Assembly: GCF_025836975.1 (NCBI RefSeq)
Contig: NZ_CP107548.1
Location: 62,001-126,000, forward strand
Origin: Pollutimonas sp. M17
GTDB lineage: Bacteria; Pseudomonadota; Gammaproteobacteria; Burkholderiales; Burkholderiaceae_B
Direction: 5' to 3'
Length of the DNA: 64,000 bases
Part shown: positions 45,576 through 55,220 of the stretch, in pieces
Position numbering within the stretch: the first letter of the stretch is position 1
Layout: every line of letters starts with the position of its first letter
The notes under the pieces: generated by a model
What the model was told of the DNA's origin: nothing
Database searches by the model: none
Seen by the model: only the letters and a program-made list of their open reading frames with translations
Made by a program: the position numbers and the translations under genes

Positions 45576-46979
45576 ATGCAATCGCGTCAATCCTTGGAAC
45601 TTCGCCAGCACCAGCAATTGGCGCTGACCCCTCAGCTGCAGCAATCGATACGATTCCTGCAGCTGTCGTCGCACGAACTGGAATTGGAGGTGGCGCAGGC
45701 CTTGCTGGAAAATCCCTTGCTCGAGCGCGAGGAAGAGTATGACACCGATACGCCGGATACGGTAGCCGACGAAGCGCAGGCTCAGGAAGATCGCTGGGCG
45801 ACGCCGGGCATGTCCGGCCGCAATGGCGGCGGCGCGGATGACGAGCCCACACGGCCCGAGACGGCCCTGGCGGAGACCCTGCAGGACCATCTTCTGGAGC
45901 AGTTGCGCCTGACGCGCGCCGAGGCGCGCGACTGTGCCCTGATCACGCTCCTGATCCAGGAGCTGGACGAGAACGGCTATTTGCCGACATCGCTGGATGA
46001 CGTGCTTGCCTGCCTGCCGGAGGAACTCGCGGTCGAACCCGAAGAATTGCATGCCGCCTTGCGCCTGCTGCAGTCGTTCGATCCGCCCGGTGTGGGCGCG
46101 CGATCCCTTGGCGAATGCCTGTGCCTGCAGTTGGACTACCTCGAGGCGGCATCGAGAACGTTGGAGCCCGAGGTGCTGGCTTGCGCCCGCGCCATCGCCC
46201 GCCACCATCTGGGCCTGCTGGCCACGGGCAATCTGATCAGGCTGCGCGATGCGCTGTCCTGTGACCAGGCCGTATTGCGCGCCGCGCACGCGGTCTTGCT
46301 GCAATTGGAGCCCAAGCCGGCGCGCGATTGGGCCGCTTCGACGGCCGACTACATCACCCCGGACGTGCTGGTCAACAAAGTGGGCAAGCGTTGGGTGGCC
46401 AGGGTCAATCCGGCCACCATGCCGCGGTTGCGCATCAATGCGGTGTATGAGGACCTGCTGGGCAAGGGACCGGCGGCGCCGGCCATGCAGAGCCAGCTTC
46501 AGCAGGCGCACGGCCTGATCAAAAGCGTGAGCCAGCGTTTCGTGACGGTCTTGCGCGTGGCCCAGGCGATCGTGGACAGGCAGCAGGGCTACTTCGAAAA
46601 CGGAGCCGCGGGCATGCGCCCATTGGTGCTGCGGGATATCGCCCAGGAGCTGGAGCTGCACGAGTCCACGGTATCGCGGGCGACCAAGCAGAAGTATGCC
46701 CAGACTCCTTGGGGCGTCATCGAGCTGAAAGGGTTCTTCGGAGCAGCCTTGCAAACTGACGGCGGAGAGTCGACATCGGCCGCCGCCGTGCGTTCGCTGA
46801 TCCTGAAGCTGGTCGCCGCGGAGTCGGGCGCCAAGCCGCTGTCGGACAATCAGATTGCGCTTCGCCTGGCCGATCAGGGTGTGGTGATAGCGCGGCGCAC
46901 CGTGGCCAAGTATCGCGAGGCGGCCGGCATAGAGCCGGCCATCCTGCGCAAGGCGCGTGCGGCCCTGGAGAGCCGCTGA
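45576..46979 (+). CDS. rpoN: RNA polymerase sigma-54 factor
   Basis: 467 residues from ATG 45576. Region I is Gln/Leu-rich (LELRQHQQLALTPQLQQSIRFLQLSSHELELEV), region II is acidic, and region III holds the core- and DNA-binding parts with LHESTVSRATKQKYAQTPWGVIELKGFF and the RpoN box ARRTVAKYRE at 439-448. It directs transcription from -24/-12 promoters with activator ATPases. The usual neighbours (lptB upstream, hpf and ptsN downstream) are absent: bfd follows and a membrane-protein gene is divergent. The start at 45576 fits the family; an upstream in-frame start overlaps the divergent gene. Confidence 0.96.
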   Translation: MQSRQSLELRQHQQLALTPQLQQSIRFLQLSSHELELEVAQALLENPLLEREEEYDTDTPDTVADEAQAQEDRWATPGMSGRNGGGADDEPTRPETALAETLQDHLLEQLRLTRAEARDCALITLLIQELDENGYLPTSLDDVLACLPEELAVEPEELHAALRLLQSFDPPGVGARSLGECLCLQLDYLEAASRTLEPEVLACARAIARHHLGLLATGNLIRLRDALSCDQAVLRAAHAVLLQLEPKPARDWAASTADYITPDVLVNKVGKRWVARVNPATMPRLRINAVYEDLLGKGPAAPAMQSQLQQAHGLIKSVSQRFVTVLRVAQAIVDRQQGYFENGAAGMRPLVLRDIAQELELHESTVSRATKQKYAQTPWGVIELKGFFGAALQTDGGESTSAAAVRSLILKLVAAESGAKPLSDNQIALRLADQGVVIARRTVAKYREAAGIEPAILRKARAALESR

Positions 46980-47077
46980 CGACCGTCTTGGCCAAGGCCG
47001 GCGTTGCCGGGAAGGTACAACTCCCCCGGCCGTCGCGCCGAATCATCCAAACGATTTGATTTTTTCGTGGCGTTGGA

Positions 47078-47092
47078 TGATAATTATTCTCA
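47078..47092. promoter_or_regulatory. Fur box overlapping the bfd start
   Basis: TGATAAT-T-ATTCTCA matches the 7-1-7 Fur consensus (TGATAAT-n-ATTATCA) at 13 of 14 arm positions. It ends on the A of the bfd ATG, so bound Fur would cover the translation start region. Confidence 0.75.
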
Positions 47093-47367
47093 TGTTCATT
47101 TGTATCTGTAATGCCATCACTGAACGGCAGGTTCAGGCGGCAGTCGCTGAAGGGGCCAGCACCTTGTCCGATTTGCAAGGGCAGTTGGGTGTGGCGGCAT
47201 GTTGCGGTTGCTGCGCCGAAACGGCCAGCGAATATCTGCCGGGCGGCCGCTATGCGGGCCAGGCATCCATACGCCAGGAAGCAGGCACGCTGGTTACCGA
47301 GGCCGCGAACGATTCCGAGCTTCCGGCCGCTGCCGTCATGGTCGAAGTCGCCATTCGCCGCGCCTGA
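47092..47367 (+). CDS. bfd: Bacterioferritin-associated ferredoxin
   Basis: 91 residues starting MFICICNAITERQVQAAV. The [2Fe-2S] ligands are visible as C4-x-C6 and C38-x-x-C41 (in AACCGCCAET), the spacing of Bfd. The C-terminal about 35 residues are a non-conserved extension beyond the 64-residue E. coli protein. It reduces the iron core of bacterioferritin so that stored iron is released. ATG 47092 is preferred by similarity to the family start; ATG 47077 is in frame. A Fur box lies across the start, which suggests induction when iron is short. bfr follows after 355 bp, behind its own ribosome site. Confidence 0.93.
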   Translation: MFICICNAITERQVQAAVAEGASTLSDLQGQLGVAACCGCCAETASEYLPGGRYAGQASIRQEAGTLVTEAANDSELPAAAVMVEVAIRRA

Positions 47368-47380
47368 ATCATTTCGTAAC

Positions 47381-47438
47381 AAAATAGCGACTCAGCCTCC
47401 GGCTGGGCTGTGCAGCGCGAAGTCGCCCGCTATTTTTT
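47381..47438 (+). terminator. Terminator after bfd
   Basis: AAAATAGCGACT (47381-47392) pairs with AGTCG...CGCTATTTT (47421-47435, small bulge), closed at the top by CAGCC/GGCTG (47393-47405), and the right arm runs into TTTTTT. It lies 13 bp beyond the bfd stop. Confidence 0.72.
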
Positions 47439-47722
47439 GCACTTTCCCCCCTTGAAATACCGTTTTTTTCAGGAGCCGGCGCACGGCTCGCCTGCGCATG
47501 AGGCTTTTTGCGCTGTAACGGTATTAATAAGTCAATTCATTCCTGTTCTCACGCAGCGGCCGCTGGGCTTCCCGCAGCAGGGGCTTTTCGCCCGCCGGCC
47601 CGCTGAAAAAGGCGTATTGCCATGTTAGGCTTATGGTCGAGCAAGACTTGCCTGACGTCCCGAGCCCAGCGGCCCGGCGTCGATGGCTTATCGACCCATC
47701 CCTTAGTTTCAGGAGCACGGCC
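47439..47722. other. Upstream region of bfr
   Basis: Between the bfd terminator and the bfr start. It must carry the bfr promoter, but I could not mark convincing -35/-10 boxes or a second Fur box. Confidence 0.5.
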
Positions 47723-48199
47723 ATGAAAGGCGACACCACCGTTATCCGGCATTTGAACGCGCAACTCAAGAACGAGCTGACGGCCATCAATCAATACTTT
47801 CTGCACGCCCGCATGCTGAACCATTGGGGTTTCGACAAGCTGGGCAAGCATGAGTACGACGAATCCATCGGCGAGATGAAGCACGCCGATCGCCTGATCG
47901 AACGTATCTTCATGCTCGATGGTTTACCCAATCTGCAGGACCTGCACAAACTGATGATAGGCGAGGATGTTCCCGAGATCCTGTCCTGTGACCACAAGCT
48001 GGAATCCGCCGCGCAAGAGACCGTGAAGGAAGCCATGGCCTATTGCGAATCGGTGCGGGATTTCGTGTCACGCGATCTGTTCCAGGACATCCTGAATGAC
48101 ACCGAAGAGCACATCGACTGGCTGGAAACGCAAATGGAGCTCGTGCAGAAGGTGGGGCTGCAAAACTACCTGCAGTCGCAGATGGGCGAACTGGAATAG
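47723..48199 (+). CDS. bfr: Bacterioferritin
   Basis: 158 residues from ATG 47723, with AGGAG upstream. Ferroxidase residues include Glu18 ([18 protein letters not shown]), Glu51 and His54 ([16 protein letters not shown]), then HIDWLETQ. Met52 is the heme axial ligand that separates Bfr from plain ferritin. It forms a 24-subunit heme-containing shell that stores iron. It follows bfd, its redox partner, and ends before a bidirectional terminator. Confidence 0.97.
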   Translation: MKGDTTVIRHLNAQLKNELTAINQYFLHARMLNHWGFDKLGKHEYDESIGEMKHADRLIERIFMLDGLPNLQDLHKLMIGEDVPEILSCDHKLESAAQETVKEAMAYCESVRDFVSRDLFQDILNDTEEHIDWLETQMELVQKVGLQNYLQSQMGELE

Positions 48200-48278
48200 G
48201 AAGACCGGCTGCATCCAGGCCCGGACGGTGCTTGCCGGCATGCAAGCGCAACCGTCCGCGGGTCAAGCATCCGTACGG

Positions 48279-48316
48279 GAAAATCCCCGCTGTGTGTCTG
48301 CGCAGCGGGGATTTTC
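48279..48316. terminator. Bidirectional terminator between bfr and the exported-protein gene
   Basis: A perfect 14-bp stem GAAAATCCCCGCTG (48279-48292) / 48303-48316 with a 10-base loop. A and T tracts on the two arms allow it to work for both converging genes. Confidence 0.85.
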
Positions 48317-48353
48317 TTTGAGATCGGCGATGTCCCGATCGATGTTCCGGCGT

Positions 48354-49004
48354 TTAAAACGATTTGGCGGGGCAGTCGCGCACCCGTCCCCAGGCGTTGT
48401 TGGGTTCGCAGTACTTGTTGCGTGCCGCCCAGGCGCAGCTGGGCCGGTCGAAAAAGCCCTGGGCGCTGCAGGCCTGGAGATCCTGGCGCAGGCTGGCCTG
48501 CCAGGCCTGATTGTTCCCTCTGGCCGCCACGGGCGGCGGAGGCGGCGGTGGGGCGACTTCTATGGGCTGCAAGGGGGCTTTCTGGCCGGGGGAGGCCGAT
48601 GCGCCCAGTCCAAGGCTGCCGACATCGGCAATGCCTTGCAGGCCGGGCGCGGCATTGTTGGCCTGGGCGATAAGCTGGGCCTCGCCCATGGTGATGGTGG
48701 TGGTCGCCACGTCGATGGCGGGGTTGGATGTGGTTTCATCCAGCGATGTTTCGGGTATTTGCCATGCAATGGCCGTGGGGGCTTCAGGCACGCCTTGCTG
48801 CCCGTTGAGCAGCGGCTGAGGGGGCTGGGCCACATAGGGCAAGCCATTGGCATCCAGCACGGGCACGTCGGAAAGTTCGGGGCGCTCGGGCGGGGTGGGC
48901 GCCACCGGGCCGTGGGCGACCAGCCAGTCGCCCAGCCGCAACCCGCCCCAGGCGGACGCGCCCGCGGCCAGTACCAAGATCGCAAAAATGAATCGCCAGG
49001 ACAT
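48354..49004 (-). CDS. Exported or membrane-anchored protein, function unknown
   Basis: 216 residues. One N-terminal hydrophobic segment (FIFAILVLAAGASAWGGLRLG) acts as signal anchor or signal peptide, followed by a Pro-rich region (APTPPERPELSDVP), a middle without clear fold, a run of eight prolines near residue 158, and a C-terminal domain with four cysteines (LQACSAQGFFDRPSCAWAARNKYCEPNNAWGRVRDCPAKSF) that could form two disulfides in the periplasm. I do not recognise the family. It lies downstream of prfC with a 78-bp gap. Confidence 0.75.
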   Translation of the reverse strand: MSWRFIFAILVLAAGASAWGGLRLGDWLVAHGPVAPTPPERPELSDVPVLDANGLPYVAQPPQPLLNGQQGVPEAPTAIAWQIPETSLDETTSNPAIDVATTTITMGEAQLIAQANNAAPGLQGIADVGSLGLGASASPGQKAPLQPIEVAPPPPPPPVAARGNNQAWQASLRQDLQACSAQGFFDRPSCAWAARNKYCEPNNAWGRVRDCPAKSF

Positions 49005-49082
49005 GTTTACCTTCAGTCTGGAAAAGGATGCCCAGTATAAAGGCTGGGATCCGCAGGAAAAAACGGCGGATTACGGCATCCT

Positions 49083-50690
49083 TTATGTATTCTGCCCAAA
49101 AACCTGGCCTCCGTGTTCGCGCATGGCGTGAAATTCAATACCGGGATACAGCTCTTGCGCCACGCGCAACTGCGCCGGCGAACTAGCCAGGAACGCGGCG
49201 GCATCGACGACATCATAGGCGATGTTCGCGGCATTGGCATTCATGAATTTTCGCAAGACTTTGGGATCTTCGGCTGTAAACCAACGTGCCATGTTGTAAC
49301 GCGAAGGCATCATGCGGGCTTCGACGCCGTACTCGGTCTTGAGCCTGTGGGCGACCACTTCGAACTGCAGCTGCCCCACGGCGCCCAGCAAAAGGGCGCC
49401 GCCGGCCGCGTCGGGACGGAACACCTGTATGGCGCCTTCCTCGCCCAGCTGGGTCAGGCCGATGCGCAGCTGCTTGGTGCGCAGCGGGTCCTTGACTTCG
49501 ACCGCCTGGAACAGTTCGGGCGCAAAAAAGGGCAGGCCGGTGAACTGCAGGTTCTCGCCCTCGGTCAGCACGTCGCCCAGCTGCAGGACGCCGTGGTTGG
49601 GAATGCCGATGACGTCCCCCGCATAGGCCTCGTCCAGCAACTCGCGACGCTGCGACAAGAAGGACACCACGTTGTTAGGCCGCATCTCCTTGCCGGTGCG
49701 CGCCACTTTCAGGCGCATGCCCCGTTCGAAGCGGCCCGAACTGACACGCACGAAGGCCACGCGGTCGCGATGGGCGGGGTCCATATTGGCCTGGACCTTG
49801 AATACCACGCCGCTGAACTTGGGCTCGTCCGGCTGTACCTCGCGTTGCAGGGCATTGCGCGAGCCCGGCTTGGGCGCCAGGTCCACCAGGGCGTCCAGCA
49901 CCTCCTGCACGCCGAAATTATTGATGGCCGATCCGAAGAAGACCGGTGTCTGCTTGCCGGCCAGGAAGGCGGCGTGATCGAACTCGGGGGCGGCGGCGTT
50001 GATGAGCTCGATTTCCTCATTGGCTTTGGCGAACGCGTCGCCAAAGCGCTGGGCGATGGCCGGGTTGTCCAGGCCGTCGATCAGCTCATCCTGGTCGCCG
50101 CGCCTTTCCTGGCCGGCCCGGAACACGCGCATGCGGTTGCGGCGTATGTCGAACACGCCGCCGAACGAGCGTCCCATGCCCACCGGCCACGAAAACGGCA
50201 CGGCGTCCATGCCCAGGTGCGATTCGATCTCGGACAGCAGGTTCAGCGGTTCCTGCACCTCGCGGTCCAGCTTGTTGATGAAGGTGATGATGGGCGTGTT
50301 GCGCGCGCGGCAGACCTGCAGCAATCGTATGGTCTGGGGCTCGACGCCGTTCGCGGCATCGATGACCATGAGCGCCGCGTCCACGGCGGTCAGGACGCGA
50401 TAGGTGTCTTCGGAGAAGTCCTGGTGGCCCGGGGTGTCCAGAAGGTTGATCACGCAGTCGCGGTATTCCATCTGCATGACCGATGAGGCGACTGAAATGC
50501 CCCGCTGCTTCTCGATTTCCATCCAGTCGGACGAGGCGTGGCGGCTGGCCTTGCGGGCCTTGACGCTGCCGGCGATCTGGATCGCGCCCGCAAAGAGCAG
50601 AAGCTTTTCCGTCAGGGTGGTCTTGCCCGCGTCGGGGTGGGAAATAATGGCAAAGGTGCGTCGCCGCGCGACTTCTTGGGTAATGCTCAT
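49083..50690 (-). CDS. prfC: Peptide chain release factor 3
   Basis: 535 residues, near the family length. GTPase domain: SHPDAGKTTLTEKLLLFAGAIQIAG (G1), ISVASSVMQMEYRDCVINLLDTPGHQDFSEDTYRVL (G2/G3) and ITFINKLDRE (G4), followed by two beta-barrel domains. RF3 removes RF1/RF2 from the ribosome after termination. It stands alone, 59 bp downstream of a LysE-type gene in the same direction. Confidence 0.97.
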   Translation of the reverse strand: MSITQEVARRRTFAIISHPDAGKTTLTEKLLLFAGAIQIAGSVKARKASRHASSDWMEIEKQRGISVASSVMQMEYRDCVINLLDTPGHQDFSEDTYRVLTAVDAALMVIDAANGVEPQTIRLLQVCRARNTPIITFINKLDREVQEPLNLLSEIESHLGMDAVPFSWPVGMGRSFGGVFDIRRNRMRVFRAGQERRGDQDELIDGLDNPAIAQRFGDAFAKANEEIELINAAAPEFDHAAFLAGKQTPVFFGSAINNFGVQEVLDALVDLAPKPGSRNALQREVQPDEPKFSGVVFKVQANMDPAHRDRVAFVRVSSGRFERGMRLKVARTGKEMRPNNVVSFLSQRRELLDEAYAGDVIGIPNHGVLQLGDVLTEGENLQFTGLPFFAPELFQAVEVKDPLRTKQLRIGLTQLGEEGAIQVFRPDAAGGALLLGAVGQLQFEVVAHRLKTEYGVEARMMPSRYNMARWFTAEDPKVLRKFMNANAANIAYDVVDAAAFLASSPAQLRVAQELYPGIEFHAMREHGGQVFGQNT

Positions 50691-50749
50691 GACGTGATTT
50701 TAGCGTGTGTCGCTTCCGAGGCCGCAGCGTCCGGCCTCTCTAGCGGGTT

Positions 50750-51379
50750 TTACTTATGCTGGCTGAACGAGGCCAGCACCGTGCCTGCCAGGATGAACAT
50801 GGTGCCGAAAGCGCGATTGAGCCAGCGGATATGGCGCGGGCTGCGCAACAGTTTCAGTATTCGAGAGGCCAGGGTGGTGTAGCAGCCCATGGCCACCAGG
50901 TCGGTAAAGCACAGGGTGGCGGCGATGGCGGCGTATTGCAGGGGCAGCGGTTGCGACAGATTCAGGAACTGCGGCACCACGGCCAGCAGGAAAACCGTGC
51001 CTTTGGGGTTGGTGATGTTGATCAGGCAGCCCCGCATGACAAGCTCGCGGGCCTTGAAGGGCGCCGGCTTGCCGGACTCGACGGCGACCGGCGCCGCATC
51101 GGTTCGGAACTGCTTCCACCCCAAATAGATCAGATAGAGCACGCCCAGCCATTTGACGATGCCGAAAGCCACTTCCGAGGCGGCGAGGAGGGCGCCCAGG
51201 CCCACCGCCACCACGATGAACTGGATGAGTATCCCCAGGATCAGCCCTATCGTTGTCCAGTATCCGCGCCTGAAACCGTATTTCAGCCCGGAAGCCATGG
51301 CCGAGATGGCGCCGGGCCCGGGCGAAAATGAAATGGCCCAGGAAGCGGCAAAAAAGGCGAGCCAGGTGGACAGGGACAT
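50750..51379 (-). CDS. LysE/RhtB-family amino acid exporter
   Basis: 209 residues, about six membrane helices. SFSPGPGAISAMASGLKYGFRRGYWTTIGLILGILIQFIVVAVGLGALLAASEVAFGIVKWLGVLYLIYLGWKQF (given as segments of the usual LysE start) and GCLINITNPKGTVFLLAVVPQF fit the family. It is a second copy, distinct from the one at 25.7 kb. Substrate unknown. Confidence 0.9.
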   Translation of the reverse strand: MSLSTWLAFFAASWAISFSPGPGAISAMASGLKYGFRRGYWTTIGLILGILIQFIVVAVGLGALLAASEVAFGIVKWLGVLYLIYLGWKQFRTDAAPVAVESGKPAPFKARELVMRGCLINITNPKGTVFLLAVVPQFLNLSQPLPLQYAAIAATLCFTDLVAMGCYTTLASRILKLLRSPRHIRWLNRAFGTMFILAGTVLASFSQHK

Positions 51380-51418
51380 GGTCGTGGACGAGGATTGGGG
51401 GTGGCGGAATGATACGCC

Positions 51419-52825
<1,407 letters not shown>

Positions 52826-53077
52826 GAAATAACTCCAGCGACAGCCTATCGCTCGAGTTGAGAGATACCAATCTAGGCAGACGATAAAAGAAGTTGATGG
52901 CAAAAAAGCCAAAGGCAAGGCCAGAATGGCTTGCAGACAGCGTGCTGATTGGTACGGCACGCAACTTCTTATTGTAGCGTAGTTGGCCGCTATGTGGGAA
53001 AAACGATTTTCAGGCATAGTGGCAGTGCGGCGACAAGCTGCTGTAATACGCCGATCACTTTTCCCCGGAAAGCGCCA

Positions 53078-53689
53078 ATGAAAAGACTCTTCCTGCTTGT
53101 AGTGCTGCCTTGCCTGTCGGTGCTGCTGGCCGGCTGCGGCTACAACGACATCCAGCGCCTGGACGAGCAGGTCAAGACGGCCTGGTCGCAAACCTTGAAT
53201 CAATACGAGCGCCGCGCCGAACTGGTGCCCAAGCTGGTCAATTCGGTCAATGCCTATATGGTCAACGAGCGCGCGGTGCTGACGCAGGTCACCGAGGCCC
53301 GCGCCAAGGTGGGCTCGGTGCAGATCAGCGCGAACGACCTGGAGAATCCCGAACTGATGGCGCGCTTCGAGCAGGCGCAGGGCCAGTTGTCCTCGGCCCT
53401 GTCCCGGCTGATCGCCGTATCGGAAAACTACCCGCAGCTGAAAAGCGATGGCTTGTTCCGCGACCTGATGACCCAGCTGGAAGGCACTGAAAACCGCATC
53501 GCCACCGAGCGACGGCGCTATGTCCAGGCCGTGCAGGACTACAACCTGATCGTGCGGCAGTTCCCCACGCTGATCACCGCCAAGATTTTCGGCTACCAGG
53601 TCAAGGAGAACTACGGTGTTTCGAAGCAGGATGAAATCACCCGGGATCCCGAGGTCAAGTTCAGCCTGCCGGAGCCGGGCAAGCCCTAG
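53078..53689 (+). CDS. lemA: LemA family lipoprotein
   Basis: 203 residues from ATG 53078. A lipoprotein signal peptide ends in [10 protein letters not shown], with the acylated Cys near residue 20. The mature helical LemA domain has [30 protein letters not shown] and [49 protein letters not shown], the family's most conserved block. Function is not settled. It is followed 53 bp later by two TPM-domain genes, a common partner set. Confidence 0.94.
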   Translation: MKRLFLLVVLPCLSVLLAGCGYNDIQRLDEQVKTAWSQTLNQYERRAELVPKLVNSVNAYMVNERAVLTQVTEARAKVGSVQISANDLENPELMARFEQAQGQLSSALSRLIAVSENYPQLKSDGLFRDLMTQLEGTENRIATERRRYVQAVQDYNLIVRQFPTLITAKIFGYQVKENYGVSKQDEITRDPEVKFSLPEPGKP

Positions 53690-53742
53690 CCCGGATGCCT
53701 GTCCTGGCTTCGGCGGATGCCGGAACAACCCAAGGAGATTGA

Positions 53743-54654
53743 ATGATCGCCGTGCCGCGGAGCGTGCTGCCATTATTGCTGCTGTTGTTGTCGCTGGTCT
53801 GCTGGCCCGCCGCGCATGCGGCGCAAGTTCCTGTGCCCGAAATCAGCGCCTGGGTTACCGATCAGACCGGCACGCTCGATTCCAACACCAGAACGCATCT
53901 GAATACCGTGCTGGCCGATCTGGAAAAGCGCAAGGGCGCCCAGATTGCCGTCCTGCTGGTTCCCACCAGCGGCGAGGACACCATTGAAGACTATGCGCGC
54001 CGGGTTTTCGATAAATGGCGCATCGGCCGCGCCAAGGTCGACGACGGCATTCTTTTCGTGGTGGCCAAGGATGACCGCCGCTTGCGTATCGAAGTCGGCT
54101 ATGGGCTGGAAGGCGCCGTCCCCGATCTGCTGGCCGGACGCATCATCCGGGAACAGGTCACGCCCCGATTCAAGCAGGGCGATTATTCAGGCGGCGTGGT
54201 AGCCGGCGTCGACAGCCTGGTGGCGCTGGTCGAGGGCGAGGCGCTGCCGCCGCCTGCCGCGACAGCCGGCGCTGCGGAACCGGATGACGAATCGCCCTTC
54301 GTCATGCTGGCGCCGCTGGCGGCAATGAGCTTTTTCATGCCGGCGGGGTTCGCGGCGTTCGCGGCCGGCATCTTCGTTTTCCTGATGTTCGAAAGCGTGC
54401 TCATGGGCGTGCTGGGCGCGCTTGCCGCATTCATCCTTAGCCGCATAGGACGCAAGTTCGGCGCCGGAGGCCGAGGCAGCTCGGCGCGCGCTTCGCGGCG
54501 CGGCGGCGTGGTGGGCGGGCTCGGCGGTTTCGGCGGTGGTTTTGGTGGCGGCTTTGGCGGCGGAGGCGGTTTCGGTGGCGGGGGAGGCTTCGGCGGCGGA
54601 GGTGGCGGCGGCGGGGGCGGCAGCGGTGGAGGCGGCGCCTCGGGCAGCTGGTAG
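53743..54654 (+). CDS. TPM-domain membrane protein with glycine-rich tail (YgcG-like)
   Basis: 303 residues. A signal peptide ([19 protein letters not shown]) precedes a TPM phosphatase-like domain ([50 protein letters not shown]), then hydrophobic helices around residues 186-235 and a tail of the last about 60 residues that is almost only Gly, with Phe and Ser ([19 protein letters not shown]). This layout is typical of the family. It is cotranscribed with lemA. Confidence 0.9.
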   Translation: MIAVPRSVLPLLLLLLSLVCWPAAHAAQVPVPEISAWVTDQTGTLDSNTRTHLNTVLADLEKRKGAQIAVLLVPTSGEDTIEDYARRVFDKWRIGRAKVDDGILFVVAKDDRRLRIEVGYGLEGAVPDLLAGRIIREQVTPRFKQGDYSGGVVAGVDSLVALVEGEALPPPAATAGAAEPDDESPFVMLAPLAAMSFFMPAGFAAFAAGIFVFLMFESVLMGVLGALAAFILSRIGRKFGAGGRGSSARASRRGGVVGGLGGFGGGFGGGFGGGGGFGGGGGFGGGGGGGGGGSGGGGASGSW

Positions 54655-54689
54655 CCGCGCCGGCCCGCATCCGGGCCGGATCAACTCAC

Positions 54690-55208
54690 ATGGGAGCAGC
54701 AGTGCATCAACGTTCCGGTAAATGGAAGGAAGCAACAGGCTGGGCCGCCCTGGAAGGACACTGGCTGCGCCGCAGGCATTTCACGTCCGAGGTGCTGGGG
54801 CGCATTGCGGAGCGCATCGCGGAAGGCGAACTGGACCATACCGGCGAACTCATGGTGGCCATAGAAGCGGTCAGCCCCGTGCATGAGCCCGATAGCCTCC
54901 AGAGGGCGCTCGAGGTGTTCGGCCGCCTGCGGGTATGGGATACCCCCTTGAATACCGGCGTCTTGCTGTACCTGGCGCTCGACAAGCACCGCATGCACAT
55001 CATCGCCGATCGCGGCATTGCCGCGCCCGACGATCTCTGGCAACAGGTATGCGAACGTCTGCAGGGCCGTTTCCAGCAAAAAAATTACGTCGAAGGCATG
55101 CTTGCGGCGATCGATGAGATCGAGTCCATACTTCGCACGTGCAGCGCCGCGCTGCCCGATGGGGCGGGGCGCACCAACGATTTGCCTGATCGGCCGATAC
55201 TGCTTTAG
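54690..55208 (+). CDS. TPM-domain protein without signal peptide
   Basis: 172 residues. HFTSEVLGRIAERIAEGELDHTGELMVAIE and VWDTPLNTGVLLYLALDKHRMHIIADRGIAAPDDLWQQVCERLQGRF match the TPM fold, here cytoplasmic because no leader is visible. It follows the membrane TPM gene by 35 bp, so the two TPM proteins and LemA form one unit. The ATG at 54690 is used here; GTG 54702, with GGAG at 54692-54695, is an alternative. Confidence 0.88.
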   Translation: MGAAVHQRSGKWKEATGWAALEGHWLRRRHFTSEVLGRIAERIAEGELDHTGELMVAIEAVSPVHEPDSLQRALEVFGRLRVWDTPLNTGVLLYLALDKHRMHIIADRGIAAPDDLWQQVCERLQGRFQQKNYVEGMLAAIDEIESILRTCSAALPDGAGRTNDLPDRPILL

Positions 55209-55220
55209 GATCCGTCGGCG

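Noticed and set aside
54520-54650. GGC-rich low-complexity run as a repeat element
   Set aside because: It encodes the glycine-rich tail of the TPM protein, as is typical of the family.
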